This document shows, piece after piece, positions 7,689 through 17,491 of a stretch of DNA of 64,000 nucleotides (the first letter of the stretch is position 1; each line of letters begins with the position of its first letter). Made by a program: the position numbers and the translations under genes. Location: contig NZ_CP071859.1 in NCBI RefSeq assembly GCF_023716665.1, forward strand, positions 2,542,001 to 2,606,000, read 5' to 3'. The stretch comes from Vibrio sp. SCSIO 43135. GTDB lineage: Bacteria > Pseudomonadota > Gammaproteobacteria > Enterobacterales > Vibrionaceae. A model generated the notes under the pieces. It was given only the letters and a program-made list of their open reading frames with translations. It did no database searches and was not told where the DNA came from.

Positions 7689-8633
7689 GTGAAAGAGAAA
7701 ATACCTCCGCTACAAGGAATGTACTATTTCTATATCGCAGCTCAATGTGGCAGCTTTAAACAAGCGGCCGAAACGCTGTTCGTTACAGCGGCGGCGATTA
7801 GCCAACAAATACGCCAACTTGAAGATTGGCTTGGGACGGATTTATTTATTCGCCAGCACCGAAAGATAGTGTTGACGCATGAGGGAGAGTTGCTCTTTGA
7901 ACAGGCTGAAAAGGGGTTCGCACATTTACAAGCAGGCGTCCGGCTCATCAATCAAGACCCAAACCCCAACCAACTCTCTATCTCAACACTGCCTTCATTT
8001 GCTCAGCACTGGCTAGTGCCTAGAATCGGTGAATTCCGCGAACAACACCCAGATATATCCTTGCTGCTAGAGCCCACTAATGAATTAGTCACCTTTCAAG
8101 ACTCTAGCGTCGACCTCTGCATACGCTACGGTGAAGGCAACTACCACAATATTGAAAGCCAATGGTTGATGGACGACGTCGTCTACCCAGTTTGCCATCC
8201 GCTCTATCAACAACTTCATGGGATTTACTCGGTCGAAGACTTAGAAAAAGCGGACTTGATTGAAGACAAGTGGCCAGACATGGATTGGCACCGCTGGTTA
8301 AACACCTTAGGTAAGAGGCACAGCCGTGCAACATTACAATACAACGGCTCACACTTTGTACTTGAAGGCGCTTTGTCAGTTCAAGGGGTAGCATTAGTCA
8401 AGCACTCTCTCGCGATTAGGTACATCAAGGAGGGAAAGCTTGTTCGAATCGGTGAACACGCACTAAAGCCTCGCTTTGCCTACTACATGTGCGCACCAGC
8501 AGGATATTACAAAAGGCAAAAAATACAGCTATTTGCTAAGTGGCTACGCAGCGAAATCAATCAGTTTGAGCAAAACAATCCAATTGAAGGGAAAGTGATA
8601 GAGACAGACTTCTCTCTTTCTTGGCAAGAGTGA
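7689..8633 (+). CDS. LysR-family transcriptional regulator (GcvA-like), second copy
   Basis: The open frame begins at a TTG at 7599, but a GTG at 7689 has AAGGA eight bases upstream and puts the helix-turn-helix at the usual distance from the N-terminus, so I take GTG (314 residues). The winged helix spans about residues 8-65 (FKQAAETLFVTAAAISQQIRQ), followed by an effector-binding domain. It is paralogous to the regulator at 6387-7304, and the 105-base divergent gap to a DUF1127 gene contains the palindrome CGTTT-CTC-AAACG (7643-7655), a possible binding site. Confidence 0.87.
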   Translation: MKEKIPPLQGMYYFYIAAQCGSFKQAAETLFVTAAAISQQIRQLEDWLGTDLFIRQHRKIVLTHEGELLFEQAEKGFAHLQAGVRLINQDPNPNQLSISTLPSFAQHWLVPRIGEFREQHPDISLLLEPTNELVTFQDSSVDLCIRYGEGNYHNIESQWLMDDVVYPVCHPLYQQLHGIYSVEDLEKADLIEDKWPDMDWHRWLNTLGKRHSRATLQYNGSHFVLEGALSVQGVALVKHSLAIRYIKEGKLVRIGEHALKPRFAYYMCAPAGYYKRQKIQLFAKWLRSEINQFEQNNPIEGKVIETDFSLSWQE

Positions 8634-8675
8634 TTTCTACCAATCATTTGAGCAAGTATAAGATTCATCAATTAT

Positions 8676-8712
8676 AAAAAAGCCCCGCAGCTTTCGCATG
8701 CGGGGCTTTTAA
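8676..8712. terminator. Bidirectional terminator between LysR and fusA2
   Basis: The stem AAAGCCCCGCA / TGCGGGGCTTT has A-runs before and T-runs after it, so it can end both the plus-strand LysR transcript and the minus-strand fusA2 transcript. Confidence 0.9.
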
Positions 8713-8731
8713 TCAGCTAGAGATTAAACAA

Positions 8732-10819
8732 TTACTTGTTTTCTTTCTCTTCTTTAGCCTTAGCAATTACTTCTTCAGCAACGTTTGCTGGACAAGGTGC
8801 GTAGTGTGCGAATTCCATAGAGAATTGACCACGACCTGAAGTAATAGTACGTAGGTGACCGATGTAACCAAACATTTCTGATAGAGGTACGTCAGCTTTG
8901 ATACGTACGCCTGTAGCACCAGCTTGTTGGTCTTTGATCATACCACGACGACGGTTTAGGTCACCGATAACGTCACCAACGTGATCTTCTGGAGTGAATA
9001 CGTCAACGTTCATGATTGGCTCAAGAAGTTGCGCACCAGCTTTAGGCATAGATTGACGGAATGCACCTTTCGCTGCGATTTCAAATGCGATTGCAGATGA
9101 GTCAACTGCGTGGAAGCCACCGTCGAATAGTTCTACTTCAACATCTAGAGTTGGGAAGCCAGCAAGAACACCGTTATCCATCATAGATGCAAAGCCTTTC
9201 TCTACTGCAGGCCAGAATTCTTTAGGTACGTTACCACCAACAACTGTTGAAGAGAACGTGAAGCCAGAGTTTGGCTCACCTGGTTTGATGCGGTAGTCGA
9301 TCTTACCGAACTGACCAGAACCACCAGACTGCTTCTTGTGCGTGTAGCTATCTTCAACAGCTTGCGTGATAGTTTCACGGTAAGCTACTTGAGGAGCACC
9401 AACAGTTAGTTCAACACCGTAAGTACGCTTAAGGATGTCAACTTTGATGTCTAGGTGAAGTTCACCCATACCTTTCAGGATTGTTTCGCCTGAATCTTCG
9501 TCAGTCTCAACTTGGAAAGATGGATCTTCTGCAACCATCTTACCGATAGCGATACCCATCTTCTCAGTAGAACCTTTATCTTTCGGTGCAACCGCGATAG
9601 AGATTACTGGTTCTGGGAAGATCATTGGCTCAAGAGTACACTCGTGCTTAGGATCACATAGAGTGTGACCAGTTTGAACGTTCTTCATACCAACTACGGC
9701 GATGATGTCACCAGCTTGAGCAGTTGTTAGTTCGTTACGCTCGTCTGCTTGCATCTCAACCATACGGCCGATACGCTCAGTTTTACCTGTAGCAGCGTTA
9801 AGGATAGTGTCACCCTTGTTCATAACACCAGAGTAGATACGGATGAATGTTAGCGCGCCGAAACGGTCATCCATGATCTTAAATGCTAGTGCACGTAGTG
9901 GCTCGTCTGCAGATACTGTAGCAACTTCACCAGTTGGCTCACCAGTTTCTTTGTCAGTTAGAGGTTGAGGATCTACTTCTGTTGGAGAAGGTAGGTAGTC
10001 AACAACCGCGTCTAGTACTAGCTGAACACCCTTGTTCTTAAATGCAGAACCACAGAATGTTGGGAAGAATGCTAGGTCACGAGTACCTTTACGGATACAA
10101 GCTTTTAGTTGCTCGATAGTAGGCTCTTCACCTTCCATGTAAGCTTCCATTAGGTCGTCGTCTTGCTCTACAGCAGTCTCAACTAGCTCTTCACGGTAAG
10201 CTTCAACATCATCAACCATGTCAGCTGGGATGTCTTGGATTTCGTAGTTTTCTGGAAGACCTGAGTCATCCCATACGAATGCTTTACGGTTTAGTACGTC
10301 TACAACACCAACGAAATCGTCTTCACGACCGATTGGTAGAGTCATAACTAGTGGGTTTGCACCTAGAACGTTCTTAACTTGGTCAACAACGCGGAAGAAG
10401 TCTGCACCCATACGGTCTAGTTTGTTAACGAAGATCAGACGAGATACTTCTGATTCGTTCGCGTAACGCCAGTTAGTTTCAGACTGAGGTTCAACACCGC
10501 CAGAACCACAGAATACACCGATACCGCCATCAAGTACTTTAAGTGAACGGTATACTTCTACTGTGAAGTCAACGTGTCCAGGAGTATCGATAACGTTTAG
10601 ACGGTGACCGTTCCAGAAACAGCTAACAGCTGCAGACTGGATAGTAATACCGCGCTCAGCTTCCTGTTCCATGAAGTCAGTAGTTGATTCACCATCGTGA
10701 ACCTCACCAGTTTTGTGGATTTGACCAGTTAGCTTTAGGATACGCTCAGTGGTAGTTGTTTTACCCGCATCAACGTGCGCGAAAATACCAATGTTTCTGT
10801 ATTTCGATAAATCTGCCAT
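8732..10819 (-). CDS. fusA: Elongation factor G, stand-alone paralogue (EF-G2)
   Basis: 695 residues, the full length of EF-G. GTPase motifs: [12 protein letters not shown] (G1, about 14-25), RGITIQSAA (G2), DTPGHVDFT (G3), NKLDRMGAD (G4). Domains II to V follow, with [14 protein letters not shown] in domain III and the C-terminal [16 protein letters not shown] catalyses ribosome translocation and recycling. The gene is not next to rpsL/rpsG/tufA as the canonical fusA is, and the domain IV stretch [17 protein letters not shown] differs from canonical fusA1, so this is the second copy known from vibrios and pseudomonads. Codon use is that of a highly expressed gene. It may share translocation and recycling roles unevenly with fusA1. 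Confidence 0.9.
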   Translation of the reverse strand: MADLSKYRNIGIFAHVDAGKTTTTERILKLTGQIHKTGEVHDGESTTDFMEQEAERGITIQSAAVSCFWNGHRLNVIDTPGHVDFTVEVYRSLKVLDGGIGVFCGSGGVEPQSETNWRYANESEVSRLIFVNKLDRMGADFFRVVDQVKNVLGANPLVMTLPIGREDDFVGVVDVLNRKAFVWDDSGLPENYEIQDIPADMVDDVEAYREELVETAVEQDDDLMEAYMEGEEPTIEQLKACIRKGTRDLAFFPTFCGSAFKNKGVQLVLDAVVDYLPSPTEVDPQPLTDKETGEPTGEVATVSADEPLRALAFKIMDDRFGALTFIRIYSGVMNKGDTILNAATGKTERIGRMVEMQADERNELTTAQAGDIIAVVGMKNVQTGHTLCDPKHECTLEPMIFPEPVISIAVAPKDKGSTEKMGIAIGKMVAEDPSFQVETDEDSGETILKGMGELHLDIKVDILKRTYGVELTVGAPQVAYRETITQAVEDSYTHKKQSGGSGQFGKIDYRIKPGEPNSGFTFSSTVVGGNVPKEFWPAVEKGFASMMDNGVLAGFPTLDVEVELFDGGFHAVDSSAIAFEIAAKGAFRQSMPKAGAQLLEPIMNVDVFTPEDHVGDVIGDLNRRRGMIKDQQAGATGVRIKADVPLSEMFGYIGHLRTITSGRGQFSMEFAHYAPCPANVAEEVIAKAKEEKENK

Positions 10820-11044
10820 TGTCTTACTCTGTTAATAGGATATAAATTGCGCGCAGAGTATACCACAATCTGTCAAGACTGATAGCTTTGCGTGCACTAG
10901 AAGAAAAAAAACTTGTGTATGTTACTGCATGCCTAACTCAAACAACATCAATTTGTTTAAATCTGCTCGAATTTAATGGCGTCAACTAAACAAGATTAGT
11001 TCCATTCGAATGTTAACGCCATTCGTCATCGCTATTGATCGCGA

Positions 11045-12424
11045 CTATAATTCATCGAATGCTTCAATCGCTTCCGACAATTTCTTAACACCATGAATCT
11101 GCATGCCTTCGATCCCCCCTTTCGGTAGGTTTGCAGCAGGCACAATGGCTTTTTTGAAACCGTGTTTGAACGCTTCCATCAACCTTTCTTGGCCACTTGG
11201 CACTGGGCGTATTTCACCGGCGAGCCCTACCTCACCAAACACCACCACATCTTTAGGTAACGCTCGATCTCTAAAGCTCGATAACAGTGCCATAACTAGC
11301 GCTAAATCAGCACTGGTTTCTGTCACTTTTACGCCACCAACTACGTTCACAAACACGTCTTGATCGGCCATTTGCAAGCCGCCATGTTTATGCAGTACAG
11401 CCAAAAGCAGCGACAAACGGTTTTGTTCAAGGCCAACCGCAACACGGCGTGGGTTGGCGAGCTGAGAGTAGTCAACCAAAGCCTGAATCTCCACCAGCAA
11501 AGGGCGCGTACCTTCCCAAACAACCATAACGGAGCTGCCGGATGTTTCTTCTTCACCACGGGATAAGAAAATCGCGGAAGGGTTGCTCACTTCTTTTAGC
11601 CCTTGCCCTGTCATGGCAAACACACCGAGTTCATTAACGGCACCAAAGCGATTCTTATGACTACGTAACGTACGAAAACGGCTATCGGTTCCGCCGTCTA
11701 GCAAAACTGAACAGTCTATGATGTGTTCAAGTACTTTAGGGCCAGCAAGCGTACCATCTTTGGTTACGTGACCAACAATAAACACCGCCACATTGTTCTG
11801 CTTGGCGTAGCGTGTTAAGGCCGTCGCTGATTCTCTTACTTGGGCAACACTACCAGGAGACGACTGTACGTCGGCAACGTGCATAACCTGAATCGAGTCG
11901 ATAACCATAATTCGAGGCTGTTCTTTTTCCGCGATCTGGCAAATTTTGTCGACATTGGTTTCCGACAGCATTTTTAGGTGTTCTCTAGGTAAACCAAGAC
12001 GGGAAGCGCGCATCGCCACTTGCTGTAGGGATTCTTCACCTGTCACATATAAAGTTGGCATCTGGGCAGACAGCAAACACATTGTTTGTAGCAGTAGCGT
12101 CGATTTACCTGCCCCTGGGTTACCACCAATCAAGATAGCGGCTCCGGGTACAATTCCGCCACCTAATACTCGGTCTAACTCCTTGAAACCACTACCGAAG
12201 CGTGGCACATCTTGCAGATCAATTTCAGATAACGTCTGCACTTTAGCTTCTGTCGCAGAGCCCGCGTACCCAGACAATCGCTCATTACGAGCCACCGTTG
12301 GTGAAGCCGCTAAGCGAACTTCGGTAATCGTATTCCAAGCTCCACATGCATTACATTGCCCCTGCCAGCGAGGGAAATCAGCTCCACAGTCATTACATAC
12401 ATATGCGCGCTTTGCTTTAGCCAT
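11045..12424 (-). CDS. radA: DNA repair protein RadA
   Basis: 459 residues with the complete RadA layout: N-terminal C4 zinc finger (CNDCG and CNACG, residues 10-30), RecA-like ATPase with Walker A GGNPGAGKST near residue 100, the RadA-specific KNRFG motif near residue 256, and a C-terminal Lon-protease-like domain lacking peptidase activity (GEVGLAGEIRPV). RadA promotes branch migration during homologous recombination. ATG is preceded by GAGGACTC. It is divergent from the PilZ gene. Confidence 0.96.
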   Translation of the reverse strand: MAKAKRAYVCNDCGADFPRWQGQCNACGAWNTITEVRLAASPTVARNERLSGYAGSATEAKVQTLSEIDLQDVPRFGSGFKELDRVLGGGIVPGAAILIGGNPGAGKSTLLLQTMCLLSAQMPTLYVTGEESLQQVAMRASRLGLPREHLKMLSETNVDKICQIAEKEQPRIMVIDSIQVMHVADVQSSPGSVAQVRESATALTRYAKQNNVAVFIVGHVTKDGTLAGPKVLEHIIDCSVLLDGGTDSRFRTLRSHKNRFGAVNELGVFAMTGQGLKEVSNPSAIFLSRGEEETSGSSVMVVWEGTRPLLVEIQALVDYSQLANPRRVAVGLEQNRLSLLLAVLHKHGGLQMADQDVFVNVVGGVKVTETSADLALVMALLSSFRDRALPKDVVVFGEVGLAGEIRPVPSGQERLMEAFKHGFKKAIVPAANLPKGGIEGMQIHGVKKLSEAIEAFDEL

Positions 12425-12561
12425 GAGTCCTCATTTACTAAACTATGTGACATATCATCCGTTTTTCACCACACTTTTACATTTAAGCGAGGTAACATAA
12501 ACCTAAAGATTCTTGTCGAACTGTCGATGTTAAAGATAACGGACTACTCTAACAGAAAAGT

Positions 12562-14907
12562 ATGCAGCAATCTGAAATTCTCTCTATTGCCGAGCGTTTG
12601 ATCCCCGCCTATCACGCTCAAGATTTTGACTACCTTTTGTCTCAAATGACCGAGGGCGAGTCCCCATCGGTCAAACTACTGGTCAAAATTGAGCTCAACC
12701 GTGTAATGGCACCCTGTACAAAGCCCGTCGATTTAAGAGGACGAGTACAAGGTGAATGCAGAGAATATGAACTGGATGGCTTAAAGCACTGGCTGGACGA
12801 TGTGGCCTTTAATGCTTACCACAAAAATGTTCAGAAATTTAATGGCTATACGGAAGGTGTTTGGGAAGCGCTGATTAACACCAAGAACAACTTCCGGGTT
12901 ATGAAGCAAAAAGGGACCAGCACTCAGAGCAAAGTCGTTTCTGGGGATAGCCTATTTCAGGTCGAGCCCGTCACACTTGGCTACGACTTAAAACGCCAAG
13001 AGAATCGCCTCAAAGTTTCTTCTCAAGTCGAGATCGTACTTCCCAACGATCAAGTGGTTCACGCAGTCAGTGTCGACTTATCTCCTTCTGGAGCAAAGTT
13101 CAAAGTCCCAACAGCCTTTGACTACAAGCTCGGAGAGATGATTGATGTATCTTTTGTCGAGCTACGTAAAAGCTCACAAATCGACGGTATTTTCAGTAAG
13201 GTAACCTACCGAATTGTCGGCATCGACGACAGCTATGAAAATGATGCCGTAAAATTTATCCGTGCTTTGAAGTTATCGGATACTGATGTCATTGAACAAG
13301 TGATAGAGGAATCACTGCAAAGCGATTCTCAGAAAGTTCGCCACGACAACCAAGATAAGATCATTCGCGCCCGTACCCGCGGTTACGAGCACACCTATTT
13401 AAAACACACCTGTAATCTGCCGGTATTTTTCAGTGGAAGTGAGCTCAAGCTCGTCTTAATGACAGAGAACAATTTGCCAATTTGGAATTATTGGCAGGAT
13501 GAGCGCAATCAACAAGCGCTTGGTGCTTTGTTTAATCAGCAGCGAATGTCTCATTTAACAAAGGCTGGCATGAAAGGCGGTAGCAATATTTTCTACTCCT
13601 TTAAACATGACCACCAAGGGAAAGATCTGTTCTTTTCGATGATGATGCCAGAAGCCTCTCGCGAAGAAAGACAATTGTTTTGGCACATCGGTGCCAAGCG
13701 AGAAAGCTGGAAAGTATTTCGATTCTCGGTGTTTGAGCTATCTGATCCAGAATGTCAGCAGTTGGCTCAACACGCAACAGAACTTGGCGCAGATACAACC
13801 AATTTAACTCACTGCGGGATTTTGCAAGAGATCGCAGACTCTTCCGCTGCACAAGATTATCTCTTTACCGAAAAGCCGAAATTACCATCCAACACGCTTA
13901 ACCGATTTAGACAAACTCGAAATATCATTGGTAACCCAACCAGTATCTATTTTGATGCTTGTTCGCGCAGAAGAGAGCCGCGTTACCAATTAAATTCCCC
14001 TTTGCACGTAACTTTACCCGATGGTGCAGTGCTGAAAGGGAAGACCATTGATTTATCCAAGCATGGTTTAAGCCTGATGCTCGCTCAGCCCATTGAAATA
14101 AAAGCGGGAGAGATGTGCAGCGTCAACTTCTTAGAGCTACAGCTATACGACAAAAAAATCCCTCTTGATGCCGTGCCTTATGAAGTGATTCGTGTTAGCC
14201 CGAATAATCAGCAGTTGCAGCTATCACTAGAAGACTCGACGAAAAACTTTAAAACCATCGGCTTTTTCCACCGTTTGATTCAACATAATGAAGCCAAGTT
14301 AGAAACTAAAAAAGAGATCTTGCCGAGTAACGACCTGCTTGAAGGTCTACATAATATCTTACTGGATAAAATGGTGAGTACCCCTGTCTTTGTCGAAAAG
14401 AACAAAGGAACACTCGCGCCTAAGGTTGTTGGAATTAACTACCCTCTTCCTCCTCATATGGTGTTAATGGCACGACTTGGCAGTGAAAAGAACTTTTCGT
14501 TAGAGCCTATTTATAAAGGTAGAACTAGCACCTTACTTGCCGTACCGATGAAGCGAGTGGAAGGAGCAAAACCGCAATACCACGAGCTATACATTTCGGC
14601 GCTCATTTTCGGTAACCGAATTCAATCCCTTGATACTCGACTTAGTAGCGAATTCGAAAGTGTCAAAGACCGGATGACATTTATTAAGAAAGCTCAAGTT
14701 TTGGGGGAGTTGTATGTGCTGCGTATTTCAGGTGCGCCAATATTTGAGCCTTTAACTAGCCTACTGAAATTAGATATCGAAGAGTTGACACAAATTAGCA
14801 TGCACCAAGCTCGTAGCTTGGAGAAAGAGATTACGGCAACCGTTGGATACGGCGAAATTTACGACATCACCGATGAAGTTTTGGTGAGGCTAGAACTGAC
14901 CCAATGA
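12562..14907 (+). CDS. Tandem PilZ-domain protein (c-di-GMP receptor, PlzC-like)
   Basis: 781 residues, without signal peptide or membrane segments. Two PilZ domains are visible, each with both halves of the c-di-GMP signature: RQENR near residue 149 with DLSPSG near 174, and RREPR near residue 475 with DLSKHG near 502. The regions between and after resemble each other weakly and look like PilZN-type barrels. The neighbourhood (radA on one side, serB on the other) is that of V. cholerae plzC. It probably senses c-di-GMP and affects motility or biofilm traits, but the output is not known from sequence. ATG at 12562 has only a weak purine stretch upstream. Confidence 0.82.
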   Translation: MQQSEILSIAERLIPAYHAQDFDYLLSQMTEGESPSVKLLVKIELNRVMAPCTKPVDLRGRVQGECREYELDGLKHWLDDVAFNAYHKNVQKFNGYTEGVWEALINTKNNFRVMKQKGTSTQSKVVSGDSLFQVEPVTLGYDLKRQENRLKVSSQVEIVLPNDQVVHAVSVDLSPSGAKFKVPTAFDYKLGEMIDVSFVELRKSSQIDGIFSKVTYRIVGIDDSYENDAVKFIRALKLSDTDVIEQVIEESLQSDSQKVRHDNQDKIIRARTRGYEHTYLKHTCNLPVFFSGSELKLVLMTENNLPIWNYWQDERNQQALGALFNQQRMSHLTKAGMKGGSNIFYSFKHDHQGKDLFFSMMMPEASREERQLFWHIGAKRESWKVFRFSVFELSDPECQQLAQHATELGADTTNLTHCGILQEIADSSAAQDYLFTEKPKLPSNTLNRFRQTRNIIGNPTSIYFDACSRRREPRYQLNSPLHVTLPDGAVLKGKTIDLSKHGLSLMLAQPIEIKAGEMCSVNFLELQLYDKKIPLDAVPYEVIRVSPNNQQLQLSLEDSTKNFKTIGFFHRLIQHNEAKLETKKEILPSNDLLEGLHNILLDKMVSTPVFVEKNKGTLAPKVVGINYPLPPHMVLMARLGSEKNFSLEPIYKGRTSTLLAVPMKRVEGAKPQYHELYISALIFGNRIQSLDTRLSSEFESVKDRMTFIKKAQVLGELYVLRISGAPIFEPLTSLLKLDIEELTQISMHQARSLEKEITATVGYGEIYDITDEVLVRLELTQ

Positions 14908-14934
14908 AAGAGCGAGGCTTAGCCTCGCTCTTTT
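14907..14934. terminator. Terminator between the PilZ gene and serB
   Basis: A 12-base-pair stem AAAGAGCGAGGC / GCCTCGCTCTTT with a TTA loop lies between converging genes; T and A runs on either side allow use in both directions. Confidence 0.9.
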
Positions 14935-14948
14935 AATTCTTTGCCCGT

Positions 14949-15950
14949 TTAAGGTTTGGTTTGCCAGCTGATCTTCTGTTGCTTAGCAAGTCCGGCAGAC
15001 AAAATACATAGCACCCCACCTAAACCAGAAAAGCGCACAGCAGACTGAGCTTGCTGCTCAACTTTTGGCTTAGCATGATATGCCACACCTAGTCCTGAAG
15101 CTTTCATCATCACCAAGTCGTTCGCACCGTCTCCTACCGCAACGGTATTGTGTGCTTCGATTTCATATTGGTCTGCAAGTTCTATTAATATGTCTGCTTT
15201 CGTCTGAGCAGAGACGATATCGCCCAACACTTTCCCAGTGAGCTTGCCATCGACAATTTCCAACGTATTTGACTGCGCATGATCAAGCCCGAGCTCTTGC
15301 TTCAAGTAATCAGAGAAGTAAGTAAAACCCCCAGAGGCAATGGCTGTTTTCCAACCTAGCGCTTTAAGAGTCGTGACCAATTCAGCGAGATCCGGCATAA
15401 AAGGCAGTTCACTTCGAACTGACTCTAGAATCGACTCATCAGCACCCGCTAGTTTTGCAACGCGCTGACGCAAGCTTTGTTCAAAGTCCAACTCGCCTTG
15501 CATCGCTCGCTCAGTGACTTCAGCGACTTCTTCACCAACCCCTGCTAACTTGGCGATTTCATCAATACATTCGATCTGAATCGCCGTCGAGTCCATGTCC
15601 ATCACAATCAAGCCAGGCTTAGACAAATCTGGGACTTCAGCAAGAGTCGCATAGTCTAACCCAATACTTTCTAAAATGGTTTCATGCTCGGGAGTTAGGT
15701 GACCAGACATCAGCGCTACTTCGTATTGGCCTACTTTCCATGTGTCTATCACCGGGTTGTAAAAACCAGTAAAAAAGTCAATGTCATCGAAATGCTTTGG
15801 CGAAAGGTACTCGCCAAAAATGATCCAATTCGCACGAGCTTTATCTAGTTGAGTGGCATACCGAGTTTCCGGTAAGCGTGTTAAAAGAGAGGTGTGCCTT
15901 CGTATCGGCAACTTTTTTGAGAGTTCAGACATCGTCTTTAACAGTTCCAT
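14949..15950 (-). CDS. serB: Phosphoserine phosphatase
   Basis: 333 residues from the ATG at 15950, which has GGGAGG upstream; a longer reading from a TTG at 16004 has no such site. The C-terminal HAD domain has the nucleophile motif DMDSTAIQIECIDE, the second motif AIASGGFTYF, and the Mg-binding VAVGDGANDLVMM; the N-terminal ACT-like region matches SerB. It hydrolyses L-phosphoserine to serine, the last step of serine synthesis. It is divergent from ytjB as in E. coli. Confidence 0.95.
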   Translation of the reverse strand: MELLKTMSELSKKLPIRRHTSLLTRLPETRYATQLDKARANWIIFGEYLSPKHFDDIDFFTGFYNPVIDTWKVGQYEVALMSGHLTPEHETILESIGLDYATLAEVPDLSKPGLIVMDMDSTAIQIECIDEIAKLAGVGEEVAEVTERAMQGELDFEQSLRQRVAKLAGADESILESVRSELPFMPDLAELVTTLKALGWKTAIASGGFTYFSDYLKQELGLDHAQSNTLEIVDGKLTGKVLGDIVSAQTKADILIELADQYEIEAHNTVAVGDGANDLVMMKASGLGVAYHAKPKVEQQAQSAVRFSGLGGVLCILSAGLAKQQKISWQTKP

Positions 15951-16040
15951 GTATACATTCCTCCCGTTAGTTAACCTATTGCAATTTAAAAACGCAAGTC
16001 TCAATATGGGGGAAATCCATTATTTCTTACTGAGTCGGTC

Positions 16041-16643
16041 ATGAACCAATCCCTGTTCTCATTTCGAAATGCCTTAAAAGTCATCACGATACTTGTACTA
16101 TTGGCGATGGTTGCTGTCATAGCCATCAATAGCGTCAAGATCAGTAAAGGTAACGAACGCATTCAAAAAAACCAGTTGGAAACATTAACTAAGGTTTTGA
16201 TTTCACAAGCATCGCTTTCTGCAGGTGAGATGATCATTCAACAAGATCAGGAGCGGTTGCTGAAGTTGACCAACCAACTGTCGCAAGACAATTTAGTATT
16301 TGATGCCACGATTTATAACGCGGAAGGCGTAAAGCTTGCGGCAAGTGAAAAGGCGCTATCAGTCCGCGAAGTATTAGGGCTAGACACGCCACTTGCTACC
16401 GCACGTATTGGTCGACAGCAGTTAGTTGAGCCTGTTTTTCACGATGATGCCATCGTCGGATTTGTAAGAATTACTTTCGAAACAGGTAAAGTAACCGCGA
16501 TTTCTGATCACCATTACCGCAAGAGTGATCGATATATGTATACCATGATTCTAATCAGCTTTATCGGTGGCTTGCTGATGGCGCTAGTGTTGCGTAGAAA
16601 ACCCAAATCCAAAGGCGAAAATCTGCTGTTAAAAGACGCTTAA
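16041..16643 (+). CDS. smp: YtjB/Smp family membrane protein
   Basis: 200 residues with a membrane segment near residues 14-32 and a second near 165-183, and a periplasmic domain between them, ending in a short basic tail RRKPKSKGE. This is the YtjB (Smp/AhpA) layout, and position divergent from serB agrees. In E. coli the protein is of unclear function, envelope-located. The gap to serB is only 90 bases, so the two promoters must be close or overlapping. Confidence 0.82.
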   Translation: MNQSLFSFRNALKVITILVLLAMVAVIAINSVKISKGNERIQKNQLETLTKVLISQASLSAGEMIIQQDQERLLKLTNQLSQDNLVFDATIYNAEGVKLAASEKALSVREVLGLDTPLATARIGRQQLVEPVFHDDAIVGFVRITFETGKVTAISDHHYRKSDRYMYTMILISFIGGLLMALVLRRKPKSKGENLLLKDA

Positions 16644-16647
16644 CAAC

Positions 16648-16678
16648 AAAAAAACCTCAGCGCTGGCTGAGGTTTTTC
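16648..16678. terminator. Terminator between ytjB and deoD
   Basis: The stem AAAAACCTCAG / CTGAGGTTTTT with loop CGCTGG lies between converging genes and has A and T tracts suited to both directions. Confidence 0.9.
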
Positions 16679-16708
16679 TTTATTTAATCGACATTTATTA
16701 CTTAGTCA

Positions 16709-17428
16709 TTAGTCCTCATCACCAAGCAATACCGAATCTAGCGCGATCTCCATCATCTCATTAAACGTTGTCGCTCGTTCATCAGAGGTCGTTTGCTCTC
16801 CGGTTTTGATATGATCCGAGACAGTACAAATCGTCAGTGCTTTCGCGCCATATTCCGCTGCCACACCATAGATGCCAGCCGCTTCCATTTCTACACCAAC
16901 AATGCCGTATTTATCCATCACATCAAACATTTCAGGATCCGGTGTATAGAACAGTTCAGCAGAAAACAGATTCCCCACTTTCACATCGATGCCACGTGCT
17001 TTAGCGGCATCTTCTGCTGCTCGTACCATCTTGTAGTCTGCAATGGCTGCGAAGTCATGGCCTTTAAAGCGAATTCGATTGACCTTAGAGTCAGTACACG
17101 CCCCCATACCGATCACCACATCACGAACCTTAATGTCTTCGCTTACCGCACCACAGCTGCCCACGCGGATCACTTTCTTCACTCCGAAATCTTTAATCAG
17201 TTCAGTGACATAAATAGAACAAGACGGGATACCCATACCATGTCCCATCACGGAAATTTTACGGCCTTTATACGTACCGGTAAAACCGTACATATTCCGT
17301 ACGTCACATACTTGAACAACATCTTCCAAGAAGGTTTCAGCGATGTACTTGGCACGAAGCGGATCCCCTGGCATTAAAACAACGTCAGAAAACGCGCCCA
17401 TTTCAGCATTAATATGTGGAGTCGCCAT
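16709..17428 (-). CDS. deoD: Purine-nucleoside phosphorylase (DeoD type)
   Basis: 239 residues, the length of hexameric DeoD enzymes. It begins [24 protein letters not shown] with the phosphate-binding GDP loop; further motifs are [15 protein letters not shown] and [10 protein letters not shown], and the catalytic SDH near residue 203. It splits purine (deoxy)nucleosides with phosphate to base plus (deoxy)ribose-1-phosphate. It is the last gene of deoCABD, but an intrinsic terminator precedes it (17457-17484), so its level probably differs from the upstream genes. The ribosome binding site is GGAGAATTTCTA. Confidence 0.95.
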   Translation of the reverse strand: MATPHINAEMGAFSDVVLMPGDPLRAKYIAETFLEDVVQVCDVRNMYGFTGTYKGRKISVMGHGMGIPSCSIYVTELIKDFGVKKVIRVGSCGAVSEDIKVRDVVIGMGACTDSKVNRIRFKGHDFAAIADYKMVRAAEDAAKARGIDVKVGNLFSAELFYTPDPEMFDVMDKYGIVGVEMEAAGIYGVAAEYGAKALTICTVSDHIKTGEQTTSDERATTFNEMMEIALDSVLLGDED

Positions 17429-17456
17429 TAGAAATTCTCCTGTTCAAATTTCAGAT

Positions 17457-17484
17457 AAAAAAATAGAGAGGACACCCTCTCTAT
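17457..17484 (-). terminator. Intrinsic terminator inside the deo operon, between deoB and deoD
   Basis: On the minus strand the stem ATAGAGAGG / CCTCTCTAT with a 4-base loop is followed by seven T residues, directly after the deoB stop. Read-through would control how much deoD is made from the operon promoter. Confidence 0.8.
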
Positions 17485-17491
17485 TCATCAA

